From NCBI GenBank assembly GCA_009788135.1, contig WQSA01000144.1:250-5871 (forward strand): a DNA stretch of 5,622 bases, read 5' to 3'. The notes under the pieces were generated by a model that was given only the letters and a program-made list of their open reading frames with translations, did not search any database and had not been told where the DNA came from. Made by a program: the position numbers and the translations under genes. This document shows positions 1 to 5,622 of the stretch, piece by piece. Source of the stretch: Candidatus Fibrimonadales bacterium. Its GTDB lineage: Bacteria > Fibrobacterota > Fibrobacteria > Fibrobacterales > Fibrobacteraceae. Every line of letters starts with the position of its first letter. Within the stretch, counting starts at the first letter, position 1.

Positions 1-494
1 GCGGGTACCGAGCCAGCACCTGCAGGGCGAGCTGCGAATGCAGGGCGGGTAATTCCTCTGTTTCTGCGGGAAAGCCATCCGTTGACTGCCGTACTGAGCA
101 TTCTGCCGAGGCTTTCCTGGGAATTGGGGACTTCTGGAGGAGGTTTTGCGATAAAATCAAAAGCGCCGCATTCAAGGGCTTTCAAGGTAGTATCTGAACC
201 TGTACGGGTCAGTGAGCTTACCATAAGCACGTCAGGGGTAGCTTTAAGCTCGCTTTTGCATTCGAGCATTTTCTTAAGAGTTTGAAGCCCGTCCAACCCA
301 GGCATTTCAACATCCAAAGTCATTAAATCAACGGCGCGCATCCGCAAAAACTCAATAGCATCAGCACCACTGGGTACAGCGCCCACAACTTGAACTCCTG
401 GTATTGTGGCAATTGTTTTTTCCAATATGCTCCGGAATACCCTTGAGTCATCTACTATTAAAATTTTAGCGAGATCAGCAATTTTTGTTTCCAT
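1..494 (-). CDS. cheB: CheB-type protein-glutamate methylesterase/response regulator, N-terminal part (cut by window edge)
   Basis: CheB demethylates (and deamidates) glutamyl sites on chemoreceptors in the cytoplasm when its receiver domain is phosphorylated by CheA, giving adaptation in chemotaxis. The visible 164 residues begin METKIADLAKILIVDDS. Residues about 10-120 form a complete receiver domain: acidic pocket D15-D16 followed by S17, phospho-acceptor D61 within LDVEMPGLDG, switch residue S93/S94 in MVSSLT, and K117 in AKP. The wording TLDVEMPGLDGL, MVSSLT and GAFDFIAKP is characteristic of CheB rather than of generic receivers. Residues 121-164 are a Pro/Ala/Arg-rich linker. The catalytic methylesterase domain (Ser-His-Asp, about 190 residues in full-length CheB) lies outside the window, so that identity is inferred. 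The ATG at 494-492 is the only sensible start, because the first beta strand follows nine residues later. No Shine-Dalgarno sequence is seen in front of it. A terminator sits immediately upstream. Confidence 0.9.
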   Translation of the reverse strand, partial: METKIADLAKILIVDDSRVFRSILEKTIATIPGVQVVGAVPSGADAIEFLRMRAVDLMTLDVEMPGLDGLQTLKKMLECKSELKATPDVLMVSSLTRTGSDTTLKALECGAFDFIAKPPPEVPNSQESLGRMLSTAVNGWLSRRNRGITRPAFAARPAGAGSVP

Positions 495-511
495 GGTATA
501 AAAGAATATAG

Positions 512-552
512 AAAAATAAAAAAAGGCGTTGCGAGCTGCAACGCCTTTTTTT
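512..552 (-). terminator. Intrinsic terminator after the cellulase gene
   Basis: Bases 518-532 pair perfectly with 538-552 (15 bp) around a five-base loop, GAGCT on the plus strand. The GC-rich core GGCGTTGC/GCAACGCC is flanked by A and T runs, so on the minus strand the hairpin is followed by TTTTTTT-A-TTTTT. It begins about ten bases after the stop codon of the cellulase and reads as a standard Rho-independent terminator for that gene. The opposite strand also carries a T run, so it could act in both directions. The T tract ends about 17 bases before the cheB start codon. Confidence 0.9.
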
Positions 553-558
553 CGCAAT

Positions 559-589
559 TTAGCTATTTAACAGCTATACGCAGGGTTTG
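559..589. repeat. Exact 31-base direct repeat, copy 1 (3' end of cellulase gene)
   Basis: The 31 bases 559-589 are identical to 3681-3711. Each copy covers the last eight or so codons, the TAG stop and four bases beyond it. The match continues at lower identity upstream in both genes through the sorting domain. Confidence 0.95.
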
Positions 590-802
590 GTTGTTGACTT
601 TTGCCAAGTATATTCCTTTTGTTTGAACCCCGATTTTGAGTTGGGGCTGAAATTTTTCTGCCCTTGCGAAGTATATTTGCTCGCCTTTTAGGTTGTAAAT
701 TTGCACTTTTGCGTTTGCAGGCAGGTTTTGCAGCGTTATGGTTTTGCCTGTTACGTATGCACGGATGTTGGCAGCTGCTAGTTGCGGCAGGGTGATTGAA
801 AC
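563..802 (-). other. C-terminal T9SS-like sorting domain of the cellulase
   Basis: Residues about 957-1035 follow the pattern of the type IX secretion (Por-type) tail: a short strand (KTITLQNLP), a VQIYNLKGEQIY strand pair, LKIGVQTKGIYLAKV, and a basic end (RIAVK). In proteins of this family the tail directs passage across the outer membrane and is removed or processed for surface attachment. The domain is closely matched by the end of the upstream protein at 3685-3924. Assignment is by pattern recognition; no secretion component is in the window. Confidence 0.7.
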
Positions 803-3670
803 ATCTTCATTTGTTGTTGCTTCCAGAGCTGCCGAAGGAACCCCTTCTATGAAAAGATCATCCCCTTTTCCACGTGCAAAGATATAATAAGGCGTTTCAG
901 CTGCAAGCCCTGTAAAGGTTAAAGCCGTTTGCCAGCCAGTAGCTGGAGCGGTGTTGCTGGTACTTATGGCGTATTCAACTGTTTGCCCGTTATTTGCGAT
1001 AACCGCTTTTATTGTAATGCTGTTATGCGTTTTGGAATTAAGCTCAGGAGCGGCAACTATTGCTGAAGCTTCATTTGTTGTTGCTTCCAGAGCTGCCGAA
1101 GGGATTCCTTCCAAGAAATAATCATCCCCTTTTCCACGTGCAAAGATATAATAAGGCGTTTCAGCTGCAAGCTCGGTAAAGGTTAAAGCCGTTTGCCAGC
1201 CAGTAGCTGGAACGGTGTTGCTGGTACTTATGGCATATTCAACTGTTTGCCCATTATCTGCGACAACCGCTTTTACTGTAATGCTGTAGTGCGTTTTGGA
1301 ATTAAGCTCAGGAGCGGCAACTGTTGCCGCTGGAGTTTTATCTGCAGGCACATCGCTTAAAGCCAAATCTAATGAGAAACCTTTGAGGCATTGGAAATCT
1401 CGTATTTGCAAAGAACCATCTTCAATTTCAATAGCCCCATCAAAAGGACGAGCTGCCCAACGGAAGTGTCCTGGTCCACTCAAATCAAAAGCTCCATCAT
1501 AATCATTATTGTTATATTCGTCTCTTTCAAACGAAGTAAACTTGACGGTTCTCCAAGCTGTCGGCGAATCTGTTAATTGACCATCAGTTAAACCGGAAAC
1601 ACCATAGAAAGTTGCAAATGTAGCTTCTCCTTCCCCATCTACTCCATTTAGCATTTCAAAAGTAAAACGATGGGAAACCCCCTTATAATCGTAACTGAAA
1701 CCGTCTGTGCACTCTGACAAATCGTACTCGGTCCCGTTATTTTCTGCATTAAGCCCAATAGCCACTGCTGAGAAATTATCCCAGTCCTCAAACTCCATAT
1801 AAGCGTTTATGTTTACAAGTTCCACATAACCTTCTGGGTTTATTAAGTCAGCATCTTCGTTGTATGTTGCAGAACCCATAGGAAATGCATACCAGCCATC
1901 AGTTAAATCATCTATCCGTGTAATTGTACCATTGCTTTTAATGCTTTCTCCCTCTTCGCTTAAAGCTGTTGCCAAATAAGTTAGCGGTGCGTTCCAGTTA
2001 ATAGCTATTTCGTTATTAGCATAGCACTCCTCTTTATCTTCATAACGAGTTGCCAATTCTGTTGAGTATATCGTTGGACCAGTACAAGAATTAGCAGCTC
2101 CGCCAACTACTTGCCCTGGAAAAACTCTTCCTCCATAAGCTCCCATAGTATGACGGTCATGAGGATTTACAGGTGGTTTGACTCCATAGCCCGTTACATA
2201 GCTTTGTGCAATAGGATTGCGACCCAGCATATAATCTAAAATAGATTGAGCTGCATTCTTAAAAGCTATATTGTCTGTGACTTCATAAGCGGCAAGAAGC
2301 TGAATGCCGATATTTCCTATTGCTGCATTTGAACCCCAGTAAAATAAATTGCCAAAAGGCAAATTGTAACCATTGCCGTTGCCAGTGTTAACCATTGCAT
2401 TAGAAGCATTGGTCAAGGCGGTTTTCGCTCCGTTCTGAAGAGTGGGAAATGCGCTTAAATGTCTGGCTATTTCCAAAGCTCCCAAACTGCCAACATCCTG
2501 CCAAACAGCACCACCCCCAGAAGAGACGCGATAACTAGATGTTTTGTTTGCATCTACGTAGTCTATAAATTCAGTTTGCTCTGTGCTGCTAGTCACGGTT
2601 GCGAGTGCTGCTGCTGCAAAAAAGAATTCGCCGGCAACATTATTGTCTTCATAAGGTCCAGTGCCGGTCGGATCTGTTACTTTAACTGCATTCGCAGGGA
2701 AATTTGACGTAACTTCGCTTCTATAATAATAATGGTTCGGATTTAATTTTGCCCAAGCCCATGCCGATTTTGCTTTGGTTAACATATCGTCTGCATAGGT
2801 AGGGTCAAACTCTCTGTAAATTCTGCTTGCAACCGCCATAACACCAGCGAAGTTCAAGGTAGCAGCGGTAGTTTTTCCCATAACCATAAGCGGCGGAGTA
2901 TCATCTTCTGGAGCCATATTCATAAAACCAAAATTTTCAGTGGTCATTTTATGATGAACTCCGCCATCATCAGCTTGCATGGAAATCATCCAATCTAAAT
3001 TCCATTTGATTTCGGCAAGCAAATCTGGAAGCGTACCTTCCGCTGGGATATTTAAATCAGGGATTTTGCTTGCGTATTTTTCATAAAGAGCGAGCAAAGT
3101 ATATGTTGTTATGCCGCTGTTTACAACATATCTGCCGTAGTCGCCGGCATCGTACCAGCCACGGGTACTGAGTATTGTGCTAGCTGTAATAGCTCCTGCA
3201 TTATTGTAAACTTTTGCTTCCCAACCGCTATGCCCTGCTGCTCTGGGAAAGCCTTCGGCATAAGGCTCCTCAAGATCAAGGTCTGCGCGGTGGTAATAAT
3301 AGAAGCGCAAAGCATCGCGTGCCAATTCATCATAACTAACGCCAATCTGAAATACTGGAGAGATTTTTTCATTGCCTTCAAAAATCGCATAATAGCCTGT
3401 AGCAGTTACGCTGGTAAAATCTAAAGTTCTGCTTTTTTCACCGGAAAAACTATGCGTCCAGGTTTTTTCCGCTCCTGGAGCCACAGTTTTGTTTACCGTG
3501 CCGCCATCCACGCTTTTGATGGCAATAATGCCGCTTGGCGTGCCAACGTAAACCGCTTGCTTCTTGGCGTTTGTTCCAAAGCCGATTTGGTTAATGTGAA
3601 CTTTTCCTTGCCCCCAGCTTGTGGCTGCAAAAGACAATAAAACTACGAATGCGATTATTAGTTTACGCAT
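563..3670 (-). CDS. Secreted GH9 cellulase (endoglucanase) with Ig, CBM-like, two FN3-like repeats and T9SS-like tail
   Basis: A glycoside hydrolase family 9 enzyme, an inverting beta-1,4-glucanase acting on cellulose or cellodextrins outside the cell. Residues 1-20 are a Sec signal peptide (MRK, hydrophobic core, cleavage near SWG/QG). Residues 23-110 are the N-terminal Ig-like domain found in many GH9 enzymes (VHINQIGF start). Residues 112-572 are the (alpha/alpha)6 catalytic domain: WYDAGDYGRYV carries D174 and the probable catalytic base D177; NPHDRHT (502-508) is the substrate-binding His/Arg motif; YEDKEECYANNEIAINWNAPL holds the probable acid E554. Residues 585-775 are an unassigned beta-rich domain, perhaps carbohydrate-binding (CBM11/CIA30-like). 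Residues 780-867 and 868-955 are near-identical FN3-like repeats. Residues about 957-1035 form a sorting tail ending QTLRIAVK. The start is set by the signal peptide and a strong AAGGAG site. The reading frame is intact. It is probably cotranscribed with the upstream gene. Endo- versus processive or exo-activity cannot be told from sequence alone. Confidence 0.95.
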   Translation of the reverse strand: MRKLIIAFVVLLSFAATSWGQGKVHINQIGFGTNAKKQAVYVGTPSGIIAIKSVDGGTVNKTVAPGAEKTWTHSFSGEKSRTLDFTSVTATGYYAIFEGNEKISPVFQIGVSYDELARDALRFYYYHRADLDLEEPYAEGFPRAAGHSGWEAKVYNNAGAITASTILSTRGWYDAGDYGRYVVNSGITTYTLLALYEKYASKIPDLNIPAEGTLPDLLAEIKWNLDWMISMQADDGGVHHKMTTENFGFMNMAPEDDTPPLMVMGKTTAATLNFAGVMAVASRIYREFDPTYADDMLTKAKSAWAWAKLNPNHYYYRSEVTSNFPANAVKVTDPTGTGPYEDNNVAGEFFFAAAALATVTSSTEQTEFIDYVDANKTSSYRVSSGGGAVWQDVGSLGALEIARHLSAFPTLQNGAKTALTNASNAMVNTGNGNGYNLPFGNLFYWGSNAAIGNIGIQLLAAYEVTDNIAFKNAAQSILDYMLGRNPIAQSYVTGYGVKPPVNPHDRHTMGAYGGRVFPGQVVGGAANSCTGPTIYSTELATRYEDKEECYANNEIAINWNAPLTYLATALSEEGESIKSNGTITRIDDLTDGWYAFPMGSATYNEDADLINPEGYVELVNINAYMEFEDWDNFSAVAIGLNAENNGTEYDLSECTDGFSYDYKGVSHRFTFEMLNGVDGEGEATFATFYGVSGLTDGQLTDSPTAWRTVKFTSFERDEYNNNDYDGAFDLSGPGHFRWAARPFDGAIEIEDGSLQIRDFQCLKGFSLDLALSDVPADKTPAATVAAPELNSKTHYSITVKAVVADNGQTVEYAISTSNTVPATGWQTALTFTELAAETPYYIFARGKGDDYFLEGIPSAALEATTNEASAIVAAPELNSKTHNSITIKAVIANNGQTVEYAISTSNTAPATGWQTALTFTGLAAETPYYIFARGKGDDLFIEGVPSAALEATTNEDVSITLPQLAAANIRAYVTGKTITLQNLPANAKVQIYNLKGEQIYFARAEKFQPQLKIGVQTKGIYLAKVNNQTLRIAVK
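807..1070 (-). repeat. 264-base tandem repeat, unit 2 (FN3-like domain, residues 868-955)
   Basis: This unit and 1071-1334 are in-frame tandem copies of exactly 264 bases (88 codons), about 93% identical by hand alignment apart from the last few bases. The protein unit runs from VAAPELNSKTH to PSAALEATTNE. The central segments EYAISTSNT, PATGWQTALTFT and LAAETPYYIFARGKGDD are almost unchanged, in keeping with a fibronectin type III-like beta sandwich used as a spacer or binding module. Confidence 0.9.
1071..1334 (-). repeat. 264-base tandem repeat, unit 1 (FN3-like domain, residues 780-867)
   Basis: The partner of 807-1070, and the first unit in reading direction. Differences between units include Y/N in KTHYS versus KTHNS, VVAD/VIAN, and YFLEGIP/LFIEGVP. 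No insertions or deletions are seen over the 264 bases. Confidence 0.9.
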
Positions 3671-3676
3671 AAAAAA

Positions 3677-3682
3677 CTCCTT
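3677..3682 (-). promoter_or_regulatory. Ribosome binding site of the GH9 cellulase
   Basis: On the minus strand the gap between the two genes reads CTAAGGAGTTTTTT and then ATG. AAGGAG is a near-perfect Shine-Dalgarno core six bases from the start codon. It fixes the cellulase start. Because the gap is only 14 bases, there is no room for a separate promoter outside the upstream coding region. Confidence 0.9.
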
Positions 3683-3711
3683 AGCTATTTAACAGCTATA
3701 CGCAGGGTTTG
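3681..3711. repeat. Exact 31-base direct repeat, copy 2 (3' end of upstream gene)
   Basis: Second copy of the repeat at 559-589, in the same orientation and at the same place relative to its stop codon. The four bases beyond the stop lie in the short intergenic gap and include the first bases of the next gene's ribosome-binding region. Confidence 0.95.
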
Positions 3712-3924
3712 ACTGTTGACTTTTACCAAATACACACCTTTTGTCTTAACCCCTATTTTCAGTTGAGACTGATATTTTTCTGCCCTTGCGGAGTATATTT
3801 GCTTGCCTTGCATATTATATACCGCCACCTTTGCATTTTCTGGCAGGTTGCTTAATATTATGTTGCCATTGAATGTTGCGGCTGTAAATGTCGCTTTGTT
3901 TGGAGCTTTGACGAATATGGGCAA
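3685..3924 (-). other. C-terminal T9SS-like sorting domain of the upstream protein
   Basis: Visible residues about 567-645 match the cellulase tail nearly position for position: NLPENAKVAVYNMQGKQIY against NLPANAKVQIYNLKGEQIY, then ARAEKYQSQLKIGVKTKG against ARAEKFQPQLKIGVQTKG, and the identical ending QTLRIAVK. This implies that both proteins use the same export and anchoring machinery. Confidence 0.7.
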
Positions 3925-5622
3925 TGTGGAATCATCGGACATATACACATCTATGCTTGCTATGGTTATGGAAGCTTCAGTTTCCGCGCCGTCTGTTTCC
4001 GGAGCAAAGCTCATGCCCGTTACAAGCTCTGCTAGCTCTGCGTTTATGGATTCGCCGAATTCGTTTTTGAAATCGGCAATGGTGAAGCTCATGTTGCCGC
4101 CTCCGCTTACTGCGTTTTTAGACAGAGCAAAAGGTGCAAAAGGAGCAAAACCAGTTGCAGGCAAAGTTACAAAGTAACCTTCCACGTGTGGAATGCCCGG
4201 AATGTCCAAATACAAACGCCAGGTGCTGCCAGCGGAGTAACTTATTGATATGCTGTCGCTCTTGCTAGCATTTGGGGAAACATCGGTTTCTATTGCTGCG
4301 AAACCGTCTTCGGATACGCTAGCAGTTATAGTTATGCCGCTTTCGGTGCTCTCTGCTTTTATTTCGGAATTTCCAACAACAGTGCTTACCCAGTCGCTAA
4401 CGTCTGCATTGCGCACAATGTCTGCGATAGCCACTGTTTTTCCATCCGAGTTTTGGGCAACTCTTGAAATAATTGCTCTTATTGTTAAGTCTGTTGCCGG
4501 CATTTTGAATGTTAGAGAACCGTCTTTGTTATCCACATTCAGCACGCCTGTGGGGAATATATCCCAGTAGCCAAATACATAACCGTTTGGAATGCCGCTC
4601 GGTTCAACTGTAACATCTGCTCCTGCCGCATATTTATTTGCTGTAGATGTTCCGCCTATAACCGCAACATCGTATGTTGCTGCTGCCGCTGCCGCTTTAT
4701 ACACAACTCTTACTTCCAAATCCATTTTAGGCATAACAAAGCTAAGGGTTGGGCTGTTCAAGTTTGCGCTGTCAAGAGCTACGGGCTTGCCCTTGGAGGT
4801 CACTCTCCAGCGTTCAAACTCCTGGCCTGTAGGGGCGGCGTTTGCGACTATCGAAACAAGCTCTCCCGCTTCAAATTTGCTTGTGTCTGAAATGCTTCCG
4901 GCGTTTATTGCTATTGAATAGAGCATGGGCTGTGCCACGACTACGGTCCAGGTTTTCGTGTAAGCCGCAGTTGCGCTCTTTCCGCCTGCTATTGTAGCGG
5001 TTATTTTCACCGCGCCGGCATGGTTGAATTCAATAAGCCCGAAATTAGCGTTATATTCTGCTCCAGCAACGCTCCATGCTATTCGCTTGTTTGTGGCATT
5101 TGAAGGCAGCACGCGCTCGCCGCCGAGGAAGAATGCGTCACCCTTCGTCACGAACTGCGGGAAATTGGCTATTATGCTGTCAACAGCTACGAAATCGGTG
5201 CCGCCTGTGATTGCGGCTGCTACGGTTACTTGCCAGATTTGGGTGTAGTTGCATTCTGCGTTGCCAGATGTGCTGTCACTTGTATTGCACTTGCCGTCTT
5301 TTATTGTAGCAATGACTGTTGCAGAGCCTGCACTGTTAAATGTTACGCTGTTTGCGTTTGCATTAATAGAGGCAGTGGCTCCCGTTGTGATCCAAGTAAT
5401 TTGGCTATTTGTGGCATTAGTTGGCGCAACTTTCGCATTGCCGAACACAAATACATCGCCTTCGGTCATCTGAGCAGGAATATTTGCGGTTATACCGGTT
5501 ACGGCTACGAATTGCGTGCTGGGGCACTGAGTTACCCATTTGCCTCCAACAGATGATGCTTGGCAGTTAGTTTGTGAAAGATCAGAGCGGCAAGCGCCAG
5601 AGCTTTCAACATAGCAGAATCC
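3685..5622 (-). CDS. Secreted multidomain protein, 3' part: Cys-rich segment, two Ig (BIG2-like), two InlB-B-like, CBM-like and T9SS-like tail
   Basis: The frame is open to the window edge, so the gene begins outside; 645 residues are visible and the internal ATG at 5469 is not the start. Visible residues 1-35 contain four cysteines (C3, C11, C20, C33), probably disulfide-bonded. Residues 38-134 and 143-230 are two related Ig-like repeats resembling bacterial BIG2 domains (shared P-NATN-I-W core, AG-ATI-G end and TW/IWxVTVA strand). Residues 234-309 and 316-386 resemble divergent InlB B-repeats (AG-V-GY/FE-W...F-MP-DL-VR), joined by a run of six alanines. Residues about 395-562 form a beta-rich domain that may be carbohydrate-binding. 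Residues about 567-645 are a T9SS-like sorting tail. No catalytic motif is visible; it may be an adhesin or substrate-binding protein, or the tail of another hydrolase. It lies 14 bases before the cellulase and is likely its operon partner. Confidence 0.85.
   Translation of the reverse strand, partial: GFCYVESSGACRSDLSQTNCQASSVGGKWVTQCPSTQFVAVTGITANIPAQMTEGDVFVFGNAKVAPTNATNSQITWITTGATASINANANSVTFNSAGSATVIATIKDGKCNTSDSTSGNAECNYTQIWQVTVAAAITGGTDFVAVDSIIANFPQFVTKGDAFFLGGERVLPSNATNKRIAWSVAGAEYNANFGLIEFNHAGAVKITATIAGGKSATAAYTKTWTVVVAQPMLYSIAINAGSISDTSKFEAGELVSIVANAAPTGQEFERWRVTSKGKPVALDSANLNSPTLSFVMPKMDLEVRVVYKAAAAAATYDVAVIGGTSTANKYAAGADVTVEPSGIPNGYVFGYWDIFPTGVLNVDNKDGSLTFKMPATDLTIRAIISRVAQNSDGKTVAIADIVRNADVSDWVSTVVGNSEIKAESTESGITITASVSEDGFAAIETDVSPNASKSDSISISYSAGSTWRLYLDIPGIPHVEGYFVTLPATGFAPFAPFALSKNAVSGGGNMSFTIADFKNEFGESINAELAELVTGMSFAPETDGAETEASITIASIDVYMSDDSTLPIFVKAPNKATFTAATFNGNIILSNLPENAKVAVYNMQGKQIYSARAEKYQSQLKIGVKTKGVYLVKVNSQTLRIAVK

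Noticed and set aside
82..285. Plus-strand open frame of 67 codons
   Set aside because: It is antisense to the clear CheB receiver domain; its translation has no recognisable features.
807..1334. Possible CRISPR or mobile-element repeat
   Set aside because: The repeat is two in-frame 264-base coding units with no spacers, inverted ends or transposase; domain duplication explains it.
3121..3390. Minus-strand open frame of 89 codons inside the cellulase gene in another frame
   Set aside because: It lies fully within the Ig/catalytic region of the GH9 gene, whose own frame is intact; no ribosome binding site or domain supports it.
4672..4702. Palindrome-like, triplet-rich stretch (GCTGCTGCCGCTGCC)
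   Set aside because: It codes for a six-alanine linker between two domains; no regulatory role is needed to explain it.
5467..5469. ATG as the start of the upstream secreted protein
   Set aside because: The frame stays open for 51 more codons to the window edge, those codons encode a sensible Cys-rich and Ig-like sequence, the first Ig repeat starts before this ATG, and no signal peptide follows it.
3803..5556. Chain of plus-strand open frames of about 74-124 codons opposite the upstream secreted protein
   Set aside because: These are shadows caused by the Ala/Thr/Val-rich coding strand. The minus-strand frame is continuous with coherent domains, and the shadows overlap one another in different frames.

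Overview
The window carries three genes, all read on the minus strand and packed with almost no free DNA. In transcription order they are: the 3' part of a large secreted multidomain protein (5622 down to 3685, its beginning lying outside the window); a complete 1035-residue secreted glycoside hydrolase family 9 cellulase (3670 down to 563); and, past a strong hairpin terminator, the first 164 residues of a CheB-type chemotaxis methylesterase/response regulator (494 down to 1, cut by the window edge). There are no RNA genes, insertion sequences or CRISPR arrays that I can see, and no gene-free stretch longer than 68 bases. All plus-strand open frames are antisense shadows.

The two secreted proteins look like one transcription unit. 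Their genes are 14 bases apart, with a clean AAGGAG ribosome binding site in the gap. Both end in nearly the same C-terminal domain of about 75-80 residues finishing in QTLRIAVK, which resembles the type IX secretion (T9SS, Por-type) C-terminal sorting domain. If that reading is right, the cellulase is exported by Sec through its N-terminal signal peptide, then passed over the outer membrane and held on or released from the cell surface together with its partner. The partner's visible part is Ig-like, InlB-B-like and carbohydrate-binding-like modules, with no catalytic motif in view, so it may be an adhesin or scaffold or the tail of another hydrolase.

The organism is most plausibly a cellulose-degrading Gram-negative bacterium of the Fibrobacterota (gut-dwelling Fibrobacter/Fibromonas relatives), or less likely Bacteroidota. 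This rests on the moderate base composition, GH9 with an N-terminal Ig domain, T9SS-like tails, Cys-rich and Ig/InlB-like modules, and the presence of a CheB chemotaxis gene. The taxonomic call is inference from domain style, not from a marker gene.

The most notable points are the DNA-level similarity of the two sorting tails (an exact 31-base repeat that runs past both stop codons), a recent in-frame 264-base tandem duplication inside the cellulase, an unclassified probable carbohydrate-binding domain after the catalytic module, and a terminator only about 18 bases in front of the cheB start, which leaves little room for a cheB promoter. Nothing here clearly amounts to an undescribed biological system.
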